Shown piece after piece: positions 55,425 to 64,000 of a stretch of DNA of 64,000 bases. Below the pieces are notes generated by a model that was given only the letters and a program-made list of their open reading frames with translations, searched no databases and was not told the DNA's origin. Numbering within the stretch: position 1 is the stretch's first letter; the number at the start of each line of letters is the position of its first letter. A program made the position numbers and the translations under genes. Source of the DNA: Agrobacterium rubi TR3 = NBRC 13261 (lineage in GTDB: Bacteria; Pseudomonadota; Alphaproteobacteria; Rhizobiales; Rhizobiaceae). The stretch covers positions 1 to 64,000 of the forward strand of contig NZ_BBJU01000025.1 in the NCBI RefSeq assembly GCF_000739935.1, written 5' to 3'.

Positions 55425-55562
55425 TGTCACTCTCCGGGTAACGTTCTTGTCTTATGTTGCGATAGCTAGCGTCTAAGTCGTGCGCGCACAAGCGGCACCC
55501 CTGTAAAACCGGCGTTTCCGAGCGCTCAGTCCCCAAATTTTCTTGACGGATCAGCTGCCCCG

Positions 55563-56198
55563 ATGTTCCTTCGTCCCATGAACGAAGAAAATACATCGAT
55601 TCGATCCATCTGCGTTTATTGCGGCTCCCAGCCCGGACGTGACCCCGCCTATATGGAAGCCGGCCGCGCGCTTGGCAAATCCATCGCCCAAAACGGCCTG
55701 CGCCTCGTCTATGGCGGCGGCACCAAGGGCATCATGGGTGCCGTGGCAAGCGGTGTCCTGTCCAATGGCGGAGAGGTGACCGGCATCATACCGGATTTTC
55801 TGGTGGATATGGAGGCCACCCGCCACTCTCTCGGACAATTGAACGAATTGATCATCACCAAGGACATGCATGAGCGCAAGCACATGATGTTCGAACGCTC
55901 GGATGCCTTCGTGACTTTGCCCGGCGGCATCGGCACGCTGGAAGAGATCGTCGAGATCATGACCTGGGCGCAGCTTGGTCGCCATGCAAAGCCGATGGTC
56001 TTTGCCAATATCAACGGCTTCTGGGACCCGATGCTGGAATTGATCCGCCATATGCGCGATCAGGGCTTCATCCACCGCGCCCATCTGCTCAACCCTTTGG
56101 TGATCGATGCGGTGGACAACATCGTTCCCGCTATTATCGAACGCGCCGCAGCCCAGCAGAACCCGGAAGGCGATCCGTCCGTCATCTCACAATTGTGA
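55563..56198 (+). CDS. LOG-family protein (TIGR00730; cytokinin-activating type)
   Basis: The 211-residue Rossmann-fold protein has SICVYCGSQPG at the N-terminus, YGGGTKGIMGAVA, and the family signature PGGIGTLEE. LOG proteins release a free base from nucleoside 5'-monophosphates, in plants and some bacteria producing cytokinins. Whether this one does is not shown by sequence. ATG 55578 (MNEENTSI) is an alternative start. It is divergent from the LysM gene and converges with rarD. Confidence 0.9.
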   Translation: MFLRPMNEENTSIRSICVYCGSQPGRDPAYMEAGRALGKSIAQNGLRLVYGGGTKGIMGAVASGVLSNGGEVTGIIPDFLVDMEATRHSLGQLNELIITKDMHERKHMMFERSDAFVTLPGGIGTLEEIVEIMTWAQLGRHAKPMVFANINGFWDPMLELIRHMRDQGFIHRAHLLNPLVIDAVDNIVPAIIERAAAQQNPEGDPSVISQL

Positions 56199-56201
56199 GG
56201 T

Positions 56202-57116
56202 TTACTTCGCTTTCCGGCTGCCGATCAGGCCCGGCACGGTATAAATCAGCAGCGCCGTCCAGATCATCATAAAGGCGATGAGCCGCACCGTATCGAACGG
56301 TTCGTGGAAGACGAAGATGGCGATGATGAAGATGATCGACGGCGCGATATATTGCATGATGCCGATGGTGGAGAGTTTCAGCAGTTTCGCACCATTGCCG
56401 TAGAGGATGAGCGGAGTAGCCGTCACGAGACCGCTGGCGATCAGCAGCCATGTATCGGTCGGCGTTCCCGCCAAGAAATGCGCCTGACCGGTGCTCATGA
56501 GATAGACGATGAAGGCGAGCGCCGGCGGGGTCAGCAGCAGCACTTCCAGCAGAAAGCCCTGCGTCGGGCCGATCGGCAATGTCTTGCGGAAAAAGGCGTA
56601 AAAGCCCCACGACACGGTCAAAGCGACGGAAACCCACGGCAGGCTGCCCGCGTGCCACGTCAGCAGGGCGACAGCGAGACTGGCAAGGACGATGGCCGAA
56701 ATCTGGAAGCGGCTGAGCTTTTCCTTCAACAGCACGGCGCCCAGGAAAATGCTGAACAGCGGGTTGATGAAGTAGCCCAGCGCGGCATCCAGTGCACGGC
56801 CACTGGCTATGGCCCAGATATAGACGCCCCAGTTGAAGGTGATGAGCGCAGCCGTGAGGCAGGCCATGGCCAGCATGCGCGGCGTTGTCAGCGCCTTCTT
56901 GATATCTGCGGTTCGGCCAAGAATGATGAGCACAGCCGCCGCTATCGGCACCGACCAGACGACACGGTGCGCGATAACCTCCAGCGGGGAGACATGCGCC
57001 ACGGCCTTCATGTAAAACGGGAGGAAACCCCACAGAATATAGGCCGTAAAAGCGTAAGCGAACCCACGCGCGCCATCGCCGAGTTGCGATGTATCTGTTG
57101 TCTGGTTCACGGCCAT
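56202..57116 (-). CDS. rarD: EamA-family transporter RarD
   Basis: The 304-residue protein has ten predicted membrane helices and the RarD pattern: AYILWGFLPFYMK at the start, AHRVVWSVPIAA, NWGVYIWAIASGR, YGNGAKLLKLSTIG and MQYIAPSIIF. It is a drug/metabolite-superfamily carrier. The substrate is unknown, although RarD was linked to chloramphenicol sensitivity in other bacteria. The ATG at 57116 is chosen; a TTG at 57134 is unlikely. The stop is 3 bases from the converging LOG gene. Confidence 0.9.
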   Translation of the reverse strand: MAVNQTTDTSQLGDGARGFAYAFTAYILWGFLPFYMKAVAHVSPLEVIAHRVVWSVPIAAAVLIILGRTADIKKALTTPRMLAMACLTAALITFNWGVYIWAIASGRALDAALGYFINPLFSIFLGAVLLKEKLSRFQISAIVLASLAVALLTWHAGSLPWVSVALTVSWGFYAFFRKTLPIGPTQGFLLEVLLLTPPALAFIVYLMSTGQAHFLAGTPTDTWLLIASGLVTATPLILYGNGAKLLKLSTIGIMQYIAPSIIFIIAIFVFHEPFDTVRLIAFMMIWTALLIYTVPGLIGSRKAK

Positions 57117-57220
57117 GGGAACTGCCAATCTCAATGTGAAAGCACCGGCCTATTCCACTTTTACGTGATATACCAATTCATTTGCGTGAAGGATGTGATG
57201 AAAAAAGTTTCATTTGCTGA

Positions 57221-57262
57221 AAAAATGGATGCGCCACCTGACTCACAATATCAGGCGGCGCA
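57221..57262 (-). terminator. intrinsic terminator of the DUF559-GFA-GFA-pip operon
   Basis: TGCGCCGCCTGA and TCAGGTGGCGCA pair over 12 positions (one G-U) on the minus strand and are followed by TCCATTTTTTC. It lies about 25 bases after the pip stop. Confidence 0.75.
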
Positions 57263-57286
57263 GCTATGGTATTGTAAATATTGGCA

Positions 57287-58710
<1,424 letters not shown>

Positions 58711-58718
<8 letters not shown>

Positions 58719-59193
58719 GTCTGTCTCTCTCCTGTGGCCGTACCTGCGTGTCGTGATCTGGGTGCTGATAGGATGTCAGATCGGCGAGGAAGGGGACCGC
58801 TTCGAAATCGTCGGGAGTGTCGTGCCCGGGCAAGTTGGATAGCTGATCGACGAAATCCAGCTTGGCCTCTGTACCCCACTGTTTGGTTGGAGGATAGAGA
58901 GCGGGCGTATCGAAGGCGCCAGCGGCAACCGCGATGCCATCAGGTGCCTCATATGTGAGCGGCGTGCCGCACTCGGCGCAAAAGCCGCGCTTCACATGAT
59001 TGGAAGACTGGAACCGCTTCGGCTCTCCCCGCGTCCAGGTGAAGTAGGTGCCACGCACGGAAACCAACGGCGCGTAATAGGCTCCGAACGCTTTCTGACA
59101 CATGCGGCAATGGCAGATGGAACTGTCCGTCAGATCACCCTCGACGCGAAAACGGATAGCGCCGCATTGGCAGCCGCCGGTGTGAGTTGTCAT
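58711..59193 (-). CDS. GFA-family zinc protein, copy 2
   Basis: The 160-residue paralogue of the gene at 58254 has the same CQCGAIRF, CHCRMCQK and CAECGTPLTY metal sites but clear divergence elsewhere (about half identical by eye). The two copies are probably an old tandem duplication. It overlaps the DUF559 stop by 4 bases on one side and the next GFA gene by 8 bases on the other. Confidence 0.9.
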
Positions 59194-59558
59194 GGCTGAT
59201 GCTCCCCAATTGTTCTGATGATGTGGAGACAGACGTTATCGATATCGCGCAGGATGTCATCGTTCCAGAAGCGGATGACGGTCCAGCCGTCTTTTTGAAG
59301 CCGAGCGGTTCTTTCATCGTCATACATAATTGCCGCGTTCTGTGTATGTTGAGAGCCGTCTATCTCGATAATGAGGCGATGATCTGAGCAAGCGAAATCG
59401 ACAATATATCCTGCAATCGGCATTTGCCGCCGGAAACTCATCCCTTCCAAGCGGTGCGCACGAATAGCATTCCAGAGTTTAAGCTCCGCATCGGTCATCG
59501 CCTTTCGCATCTGCCGCGCGTAAGCGCAATGCTGCGGTTTCACGTCTGCGTGGTGCAT
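59190..59558 (-). CDS. DUF559 (VSR-like endonuclease fold) protein
   Basis: The 122-residue protein has ARQMRKAMTDAELKLWNAIR, GMSFRRQMPIAGYIVDF and RLIIEIDGSQH, then TARLQKDGWTVIRFWNDDI. These are the acidic and Gln-Lys/Glu-type residues of the PD-(D/E)XK-like DUF559 family, related to very-short-patch repair nucleases. Nuclease activity is a prediction. It is first in the operon with GFA, GFA and pip, an odd partner set. Confidence 0.88.
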   Translation of the reverse strand: MHHADVKPQHCAYARQMRKAMTDAELKLWNAIRAHRLEGMSFRRQMPIAGYIVDFACSDHRLIIEIDGSQHTQNAAIMYDDERTARLQKDGWTVIRFWNDDILRDIDNVCLHIIRTIGEHQP

Positions 59559-59657
59559 GATTAGCTCGCAGTGTTGGTTCGATCAGAGATTGGTCGAACG
59601 AGCCCGAAATCGCAAGTCGATTGTATTCTTGTTTGGAGCGTCTGTGCCCTACCGATA

Positions 59658-59848
59658 GGTCGGAGGTTGCCGCTCACCCCCCTCTGTCCTGCCGGACATC
59701 TCCCCACAAGGAGGGAGATCGGCTGGGCGCTCCGACATCACTTCACTCTCGACGCGAGAGATGGCCGAAAGGTCGCCGCGAGTCTATCTCCCCACCTGTG
59801 GGGGAGACGTCCGGCAGGACAGAGGGGGGTAAGCCACACCCTCCGACC
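59658..59848. repeat. RIME-like palindromic intergenic repeat, copy 2 (inverted)
   Basis: This 191-base element has arms GGTCGGAGG/CCTCCGACC at the ends, then CCCCCCTCTGTCCTGCCGGA with its mirror, and inner stems CTCCCCAC/GTGGGG. It shares GGAGGGAGAT and the GGCTGGGCGCT block with copy 1 read in reverse, but the centre differs. It fills most of the gap between DUF559 and cysS. Confidence 0.75.
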
Positions 59849-59871
59849 CCTCGTGGGAAACATCCCAAACC

Positions 59872-61329
59872 CTACCGCTTGATCTCCCAGGTCGTCACGC
59901 GCTCGCCGCTGTCCTTGTCCTTGCCGTCCTTCAACTGAATGCCCTTCCCCGAAAGCTCATCACGAATACGATCCGCCTCCGCAAAGTTCTTCGCCTTCAG
60001 CATCTCCAAACGCATGGCGACAAGCGCGTCCACAGCTGAAGAAAGCGGGCTGCCAGCGACGCTCTTTCGTTCTTCTTCGACTTCCCACACTTGCATACTT
60101 TCGAAATCGATCACTCCCACGAGCGACAAATTAGCGAACATCGCGTGACCATCTTCAATACTGTTTGACTTGGAAAGCCTATGAAGTTCAGCGATCGCGG
60201 CACTGCTGTTGAGATCGTTTGCCAAGGCTTCAATAAACTTGGAAGAGGGTGGAATATCAGCATAATAATCGCTACTCCCATCCTGCCAAGACAGCCCCTT
60301 ATTCAACATGGCTTCTTTCCAGTTCAACAAAGTGGCGTATGCTTCCTCCAACCGCTTCACCGAAAAATCGATCGGTTCGCGATAATGCGTCATCAGCATC
60401 GCCAGACGCAGCACTTCACCCGGCCAATTCCGTCCGCCAAATTTTTCCGTGTGCAGCAGTTCGTGAATGGTGATGAAGTTGCCGTCGGATTTCGACATCT
60501 TTCGGCCTTCGACCTGCACGAAACCGTTGTGCATCCAGACATTGGCCATGACATGGGTGCCGTGGGCGCAACGGGACTGGGCGATTTCGTTTTCGTGGTG
60601 GGGGAAGATCAGGTCCAGCCCGCCGCCGTGAATATCGAAGGTTTCGCCCAAGTATCGTTCGCTCATGGCAGAGCACTCGATGTGCCAGCCCGGACGACCG
60701 CGACCCCATGGGCTTTCCCAGCCGGGCTCGTTGTGACTGGAAAGCTTCCACAGAACGAAATCGCCGGGGCTTTTCTTGTGGACCTCGACCGCGACACGCG
60801 CACCGGCCTGCTGCTCATCCAGCGGGCGCTTGGAAAGCTGGCCGTAATCTCCCATGGATTTGGTGTCGAACAGCACTTCGCCGCTGGCGACATAGGCGTG
60901 GCCGCGCGCGATCAGCTTTTCGATGATCTCGATCATCTGGGAGATATTGTCGGTGGCGCGAGGTTCCACGGTTGGCTCAAGGCAGCCGAGCATGGCGACA
61001 TCGTCATGAAACTGCTGCGCCGTCTTTTTCGTCACGGCATGGATGGCGTCATTGAGCGGCAGGTTGGGGTAGTCGCGCAGGGCGCGTGCATTGATCTTGT
61101 CATCGACGTCGGTGATGTTGCGGGCATAGGTGACATGCGCATCGCCATAGACATGGCGTAGCAAACGGTAGAGCACATCGAACACGATGACGGGGCGCGC
61201 ATTGCCGATATGGGCGAAGTCATAGACCGTCGGGCCGCAGACATACATGCGCACATTATTTGCATCAATCGGCTGGAAATCAGCCTTTTCGCGGGTCAGT
61301 GTGTTGTGGAGTTTCAGGCGCAAGGACAT
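59872..61329 (-). CDS. cysS: cysteinyl-tRNA synthetase
   Basis: The 485-residue class I synthetase has the zinc/ATP start [16 protein letters not shown] (HIGH variant HIGN), a second zinc-site region in WHIECSAM, and the KMSKSDGN loop. It charges tRNA-Cys. It is about 20 residues longer than E. coli CysS owing to insertions near residues 350-365 and 430-440. GAGG lies upstream. It stands alone; a RIME-like repeat follows the stop. Confidence 0.97.
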   Translation of the reverse strand: MSLRLKLHNTLTREKADFQPIDANNVRMYVCGPTVYDFAHIGNARPVIVFDVLYRLLRHVYGDAHVTYARNITDVDDKINARALRDYPNLPLNDAIHAVTKKTAQQFHDDVAMLGCLEPTVEPRATDNISQMIEIIEKLIARGHAYVASGEVLFDTKSMGDYGQLSKRPLDEQQAGARVAVEVHKKSPGDFVLWKLSSHNEPGWESPWGRGRPGWHIECSAMSERYLGETFDIHGGGLDLIFPHHENEIAQSRCAHGTHVMANVWMHNGFVQVEGRKMSKSDGNFITIHELLHTEKFGGRNWPGEVLRLAMLMTHYREPIDFSVKRLEEAYATLLNWKEAMLNKGLSWQDGSSDYYADIPPSSKFIEALANDLNSSAAIAELHRLSKSNSIEDGHAMFANLSLVGVIDFESMQVWEVEEERKSVAGSPLSSAVDALVAMRLEMLKAKNFAEADRIRDELSGKGIQLKDGKDKDSGERVTTWEIKR

Positions 61330-61540
61330 GGGTTTTCCTCAGGGGCAATCAGTTTCCCCAGCCGGAACGTTTGTCTGCTTTTGACCTTTCGGGAGACGAA
61401 AACGATCTGGCCGGGTGTGAGACCAGCAAAATTTAACTCAGCAACAGCAGCAGATCGTTGTTTTCATGGCTTGCGTTATGAAACGGCAGGCCGATTTGGT
61501 CAAGAGCGATTGGTGCGTGACACCGCACCGATCATCATCG

Positions 61541-62281
61541 TCATTCAGGCATCCGGTAACTGACGAATTTTTTGTCCCTGACGACGTAAATCTTGCCCGT
61601 TTCCGTAGCGTCCGGTGAAGCCAGCGGTAGGATAGCGGCAGCGACTTCGGATGGATGGGGCAGGGTATCAGGGTCTTCGCCCGGCATCGCCTGTGCGCGC
61701 ATGGCCGTGCGGGTGGCGCCGGGATTGATGCTGTTGACGCGCAGTGCCGTTGCTTCCGTTTCCGCCGCCCACGTGCGGGCCAGTGCTTCGACGGCAGCCT
61801 TGGAGGTGGAGTAGGCACCCCAGAACGGGCGACAGGAGTGTGGCGCGCCGGAGGAGAGGATAAGCGCACGGCCAGCATCGGATTTCAGCAACAGCGGTTC
61901 CACCGAGCGGATCAACCGCCACGTCGCGGTGACGTTGATCGTCATCACCTTCTCGAAGACCTTCGCCTCGATGTGGCCGACAGGGGAGATGACGCCGAGA
62001 ACGCCAGCATTGGCGACAAGAATATCCAGCTTGCCCCAACGATCGTTGATGGAAGCGCCCAGCGCATCGATGGCATTCATATCCGCCAGATCGAACGGCA
62101 CCAGCGTCGCCGTGCCGCCCGCAGCCTTGATGGCATCATCCAGGTCTTCGAGGCCACCCACGGTGCGGGCGCAGGCGATGACATGCGCGCCTGCTTTTGC
62201 CAGTTCCAGCGCCGTGAAATAGCCAATGCCACGGGATGCGCCTGTGACGAGCGCGATGCGGCCTTTAAGGTCTGTCGTCAT
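61541..62281 (-). CDS. short-chain dehydrogenase/reductase (SDR)
   Basis: The 246-residue protein has the cofactor loop VTGASRGIGYF (T-G-x3-G-x-G), NAG in LVANAGVLG, the catalytic Ser in LSSGAPH and the Tyr/Lys pair in YSTSKAAVEAL. It is an NAD(P)-dependent oxidoreductase of classical type; the substrate is unknown. GGGGGAG precedes the start. It lies downstream of purF on the same strand with a strong hairpin between. Confidence 0.92.
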   Translation of the reverse strand: MTTDLKGRIALVTGASRGIGYFTALELAKAGAHVIACARTVGGLEDLDDAIKAAGGTATLVPFDLADMNAIDALGASINDRWGKLDILVANAGVLGVISPVGHIEAKVFEKVMTINVTATWRLIRSVEPLLLKSDAGRALILSSGAPHSCRPFWGAYSTSKAAVEALARTWAAETEATALRVNSINPGATRTAMRAQAMPGEDPDTLPHPSEVAAAILPLASPDATETGKIYVVRDKKFVSYRMPE

Positions 62282-62325
62282 TGTCTCCCCCGAGAATGAT
62301 GTGTTCGTGCCGCAATCGACCGAAA

Positions 62326-62346
62326 GCCCGCGCAGGACGCGCGGGC
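62326..62346 (-). terminator. GC-rich hairpin after purF
   Basis: A perfect 8-bp stem (GCCCGCGC with complement, AGGAC loop) lies between purF and the SDR gene. The following TTTCGGT is only weakly T-rich. Confidence 0.45.
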
Positions 62347-62355
62347 GAGGGTGGA

Positions 62356-63849
62356 TCAGCCGTTGCTGGCCAGCATGGAAATCTTGTTGCCCATGGACTC
62401 GCCGTTCTTATCGAGCAGGCGGGTGGGGTATTCACCGGTGAAATAGTGATCGGTGAACTGCGGACGCGCATCGTTGCGGTCAACCCCGCCAACGGCCTGG
62501 TAGAGACCGTTGATGGACAGGAATGCCAGCGAATCCACACCAATGAATTTCGCCATGTCTTCGACGTTGGCATACTGGTTGGCCAGCAGCTTGTCTGCGT
62601 CAGGCGTATCGATGCCATAGAAATCCGGGTGGAAGATCATCGGGCTGGCGACGCGGATATGAACTTCCTTCGCACCGGCCTCGCGGATCATCTGAACGAT
62701 CTTGACCGAGGTCGTGCCGCGCACGATGGAGTCATCCACCAGAACGACGCGCTTGCCTTCGATCATCGCCCGGTTGGCCGAGTGCTTCAGCTTGACGCCG
62801 AGCGCACGGATCGACTGCGTCGGCTCGATGAAGGTACGACCAACATAATGGTTGCGGATGATGCCGTATTCGAACGGAATGCCGCTTTCCTGCGCAAAAC
62901 CGAGCGCTGCTGGCGTTCCACCATCCGGCACGGGCACCACGACATCGGCTTCGAGCGGCGCTTCCTTGGCAAGGATGGCGCCCATATTCTTGCGGGTCGT
63001 ATAGACATTGCGGCCACCGACGACGGAATCGGGACGGGCGAAATAGACATATTCGAACAGGCAGAGGCGCTCCGGCAGCGGCTTGACCGGCTTGCGCGCA
63101 TCGATGGTCACGGAACCATCCGGCTGGATTTCGCAGATGATGACTTCGCCATTTTCCACATCGCGAACGAACTTCGCACCGATAATATCGAGCGCACAGG
63201 TTTCCGAGCAGAAGATCGGCTTGCCATCGAGATCGCCCATGACCAGCGGGCGGATACCCGTGGGGTCGCGGGCGGCAATCAGCTTGGTGCGTGTCATCGC
63301 CAGCATCGAATAGCCGCCTTCCATCTGCCTGATGGCGTCGATGAAGCGGTCTGCCGTGGAAGAATGACGGGAGCGGGCGATGAGGTGGAGAACGACTTCG
63401 GTATCGGACGTGGACTGACAGATGGCGCCGGTCGCGATGATCTGGCGGCGCAGCGTCAGACCGTTGGTGAAGTTACCGTTATGGGCAACGGCAATGCCGC
63501 CTTCTTCCAGCTCGGCAAACAGCGGCTGCACGTTGCGCAACGCCACTTCGCCGGTCGTGGAATAACGGGTGTGGCCGATGCAGATGGAGCCGGGCAGGCG
63601 GGCAAGCGTGACAGGGTTGGTGTAATGATCGCCAACGAGGCCCATATGACGTTCCTGGTAGAAACGCTTGCCATCGAAGGACACCATGCCCGCCGCTTCC
63701 TGGCCGCGATGCTGAAGAGCATGCAGACCGAGGGCCGTCAGGGCCGCCGCATCGGGGTGCCCGAGAACGCCGAACACGCCGCATTCCTCATGCAGAGTGT
63801 CGCCATCGATGATGTCGTTGAAGGTGGACTGCGAAAGCGGCTCATTCAT
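62356..63849 (-). CDS. purF: amidophosphoribosyltransferase
   Basis: The 497-residue enzyme makes phosphoribosylamine from PRPP and glutamine, the first step of de novo purine synthesis. The N-terminal nucleophile Cys follows a short propeptide (HEECGVFGVLG), with HRGQEAAG and the PRPP loop VVLVDDSIVRGTTS. It lies downstream of a region that may carry the end of a cvpA-type transcript outside the window. Confidence 0.97.
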   Translation of the reverse strand: MNEPLSQSTFNDIIDGDTLHEECGVFGVLGHPDAAALTALGLHALQHRGQEAAGMVSFDGKRFYQERHMGLVGDHYTNPVTLARLPGSICIGHTRYSTTGEVALRNVQPLFAELEEGGIAVAHNGNFTNGLTLRRQIIATGAICQSTSDTEVVLHLIARSRHSSTADRFIDAIRQMEGGYSMLAMTRTKLIAARDPTGIRPLVMGDLDGKPIFCSETCALDIIGAKFVRDVENGEVIICEIQPDGSVTIDARKPVKPLPERLCLFEYVYFARPDSVVGGRNVYTTRKNMGAILAKEAPLEADVVVPVPDGGTPAALGFAQESGIPFEYGIIRNHYVGRTFIEPTQSIRALGVKLKHSANRAMIEGKRVVLVDDSIVRGTTSVKIVQMIREAGAKEVHIRVASPMIFHPDFYGIDTPDADKLLANQYANVEDMAKFIGVDSLAFLSINGLYQAVGGVDRNDARPQFTDHYFTGEYPTRLLDKNGESMGNKISMLASNG

Positions 63850-63873
63850 CTGGCTTGCCTTTGCTTAACTGCC

Positions 63874-63896
63874 AAAAACAAAAACCGCTCCGGCGG
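63874..63896 (-). terminator. terminator-like hairpin upstream of purF
   Basis: A short stem (CCGC-CGGA-GCGG) is followed on the minus strand by TTTTTGTTTTT. It may end the upstream gene or act as an attenuator before purF. Confidence 0.5.
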
Positions 63897-63950
63897 GTGG
63901 TGCGCCAGTGGGGTCTGTCTGCTGCCTATATTGAATATCTAGCACAAATA

Positions 63951-63979
63951 GCGCGCCTTGCATGTATTGCAAGACGCGC
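63951..63979. other. inverted repeat near window end
   Basis: GCGCG-C-CTTGCA and TGCAAG-A-CGCGC flank a TGTAT centre, 11 of 12 positions paired. On the minus strand the tail is only mildly T-rich. It lies about 100 bases before purF. Confidence 0.4.
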
Positions 63980-64000
63980 ATTGACGTCAGTTTGCCGGTG

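Noticed and set aside
54030-55469. 479-codon open frame antisense to the LysM gene
   Set aside because: Arg/Cys-rich, low-complexity translation that mirrors the Ala/Pro/Gln linkers; the LysM frame has a start, ribosome site and domains.
62281-63942. 553-codon open frame antisense to purF
   Set aside because: It mirrors purF, has no ribosome site and a composition typical of antisense frames in GC-rich DNA.

Overview
The window is a stretch of chromosome from an alphaproteobacterium of the Rhizobiaceae, most likely Agrobacterium or a close Rhizobium. The evidence is the tandem RopA/Omp2b-type porins, the core order rpoZ-rsh-(DUF3563)-DUF2062-acpS-lepB-rnc-era with recO nearby, a candidate CtrA box, a candidate rhizobial-type Pho box, two RIME-like palindromic intergenic repeats, and several small proteins I associate with this family. 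Coding density is high and base composition looks even. I see no integrase, transposase, phage module, CRISPR array or plasmid replication gene. This is mainly core chromosome with scattered accessory genes.

Region 1 (1-12.3 kb) holds short, mostly single-gene units: an EthD-like protein divergent from an AraC regulator, a secreted esterase, a PhoX phosphatase with a candidate Pho box, an ACT-domain protein, a DUF2147 exported protein behind a palindromic operator-like site, a Sel1-type protein, a Nudix hydrolase, a HisC-like aminotransferase, a PilZ protein, a reductase/aldolase pair, a DUF883 membrane-anchor protein and tRNA-Ser(GCU).

Region 2 (12.3-31.5 kb) carries the two porins, a lytic transglycosylase, dapA, smpB, an HWE-family sensor kinase, a NYN-domain protein, and then the information-processing and envelope block rpoZ, relA/rsh, DUF2062, acpS, lepB, rnc and era. 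A Crp/Fnr regulator, a single-domain response regulator and recO follow. Start/stop overlaps (DUF2062/acpS, lepB/rnc) point to translational coupling.

Region 3 (31.5-49 kb) is more accessory. It has an MFS transporter, a RIME-like repeat, HD and MOSC proteins, a very large DUF2339 membrane protein, a ring-cleaving dioxygenase fused to a carboxylesterase, an NMT1-type ABC importer, MscS, a coupled YgfZ/HD-hydrolase/tyrosine-phosphatase set, three Rhizobiaceae-type unknowns, a second Nudix protein, a ParDE toxin-antitoxin pair with a clear palindromic operator, YnfA and an SRAP (YedK/HMCES) protein.

Region 4 (49-64 kb) contains phosphatidylethanolamine synthesis (psd-pssA), an Atm1-type exporter, a large LysM envelope protein, a LOG-family protein, RarD, a four-gene DUF559-GFA-GFA-pip operon, a second RIME-like repeat in inverted orientation, cysS, an SDR oxidoreductase and purF.

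I did not find a clearly new multi-gene system. The observations most worth following are the dioxygenase-esterase fusion, the palindromic regulatory sites, the inverted repeat pair, the tandem porins, the DUF559-GFA-GFA-pip operon and the small genes easily missed by length cut-offs.
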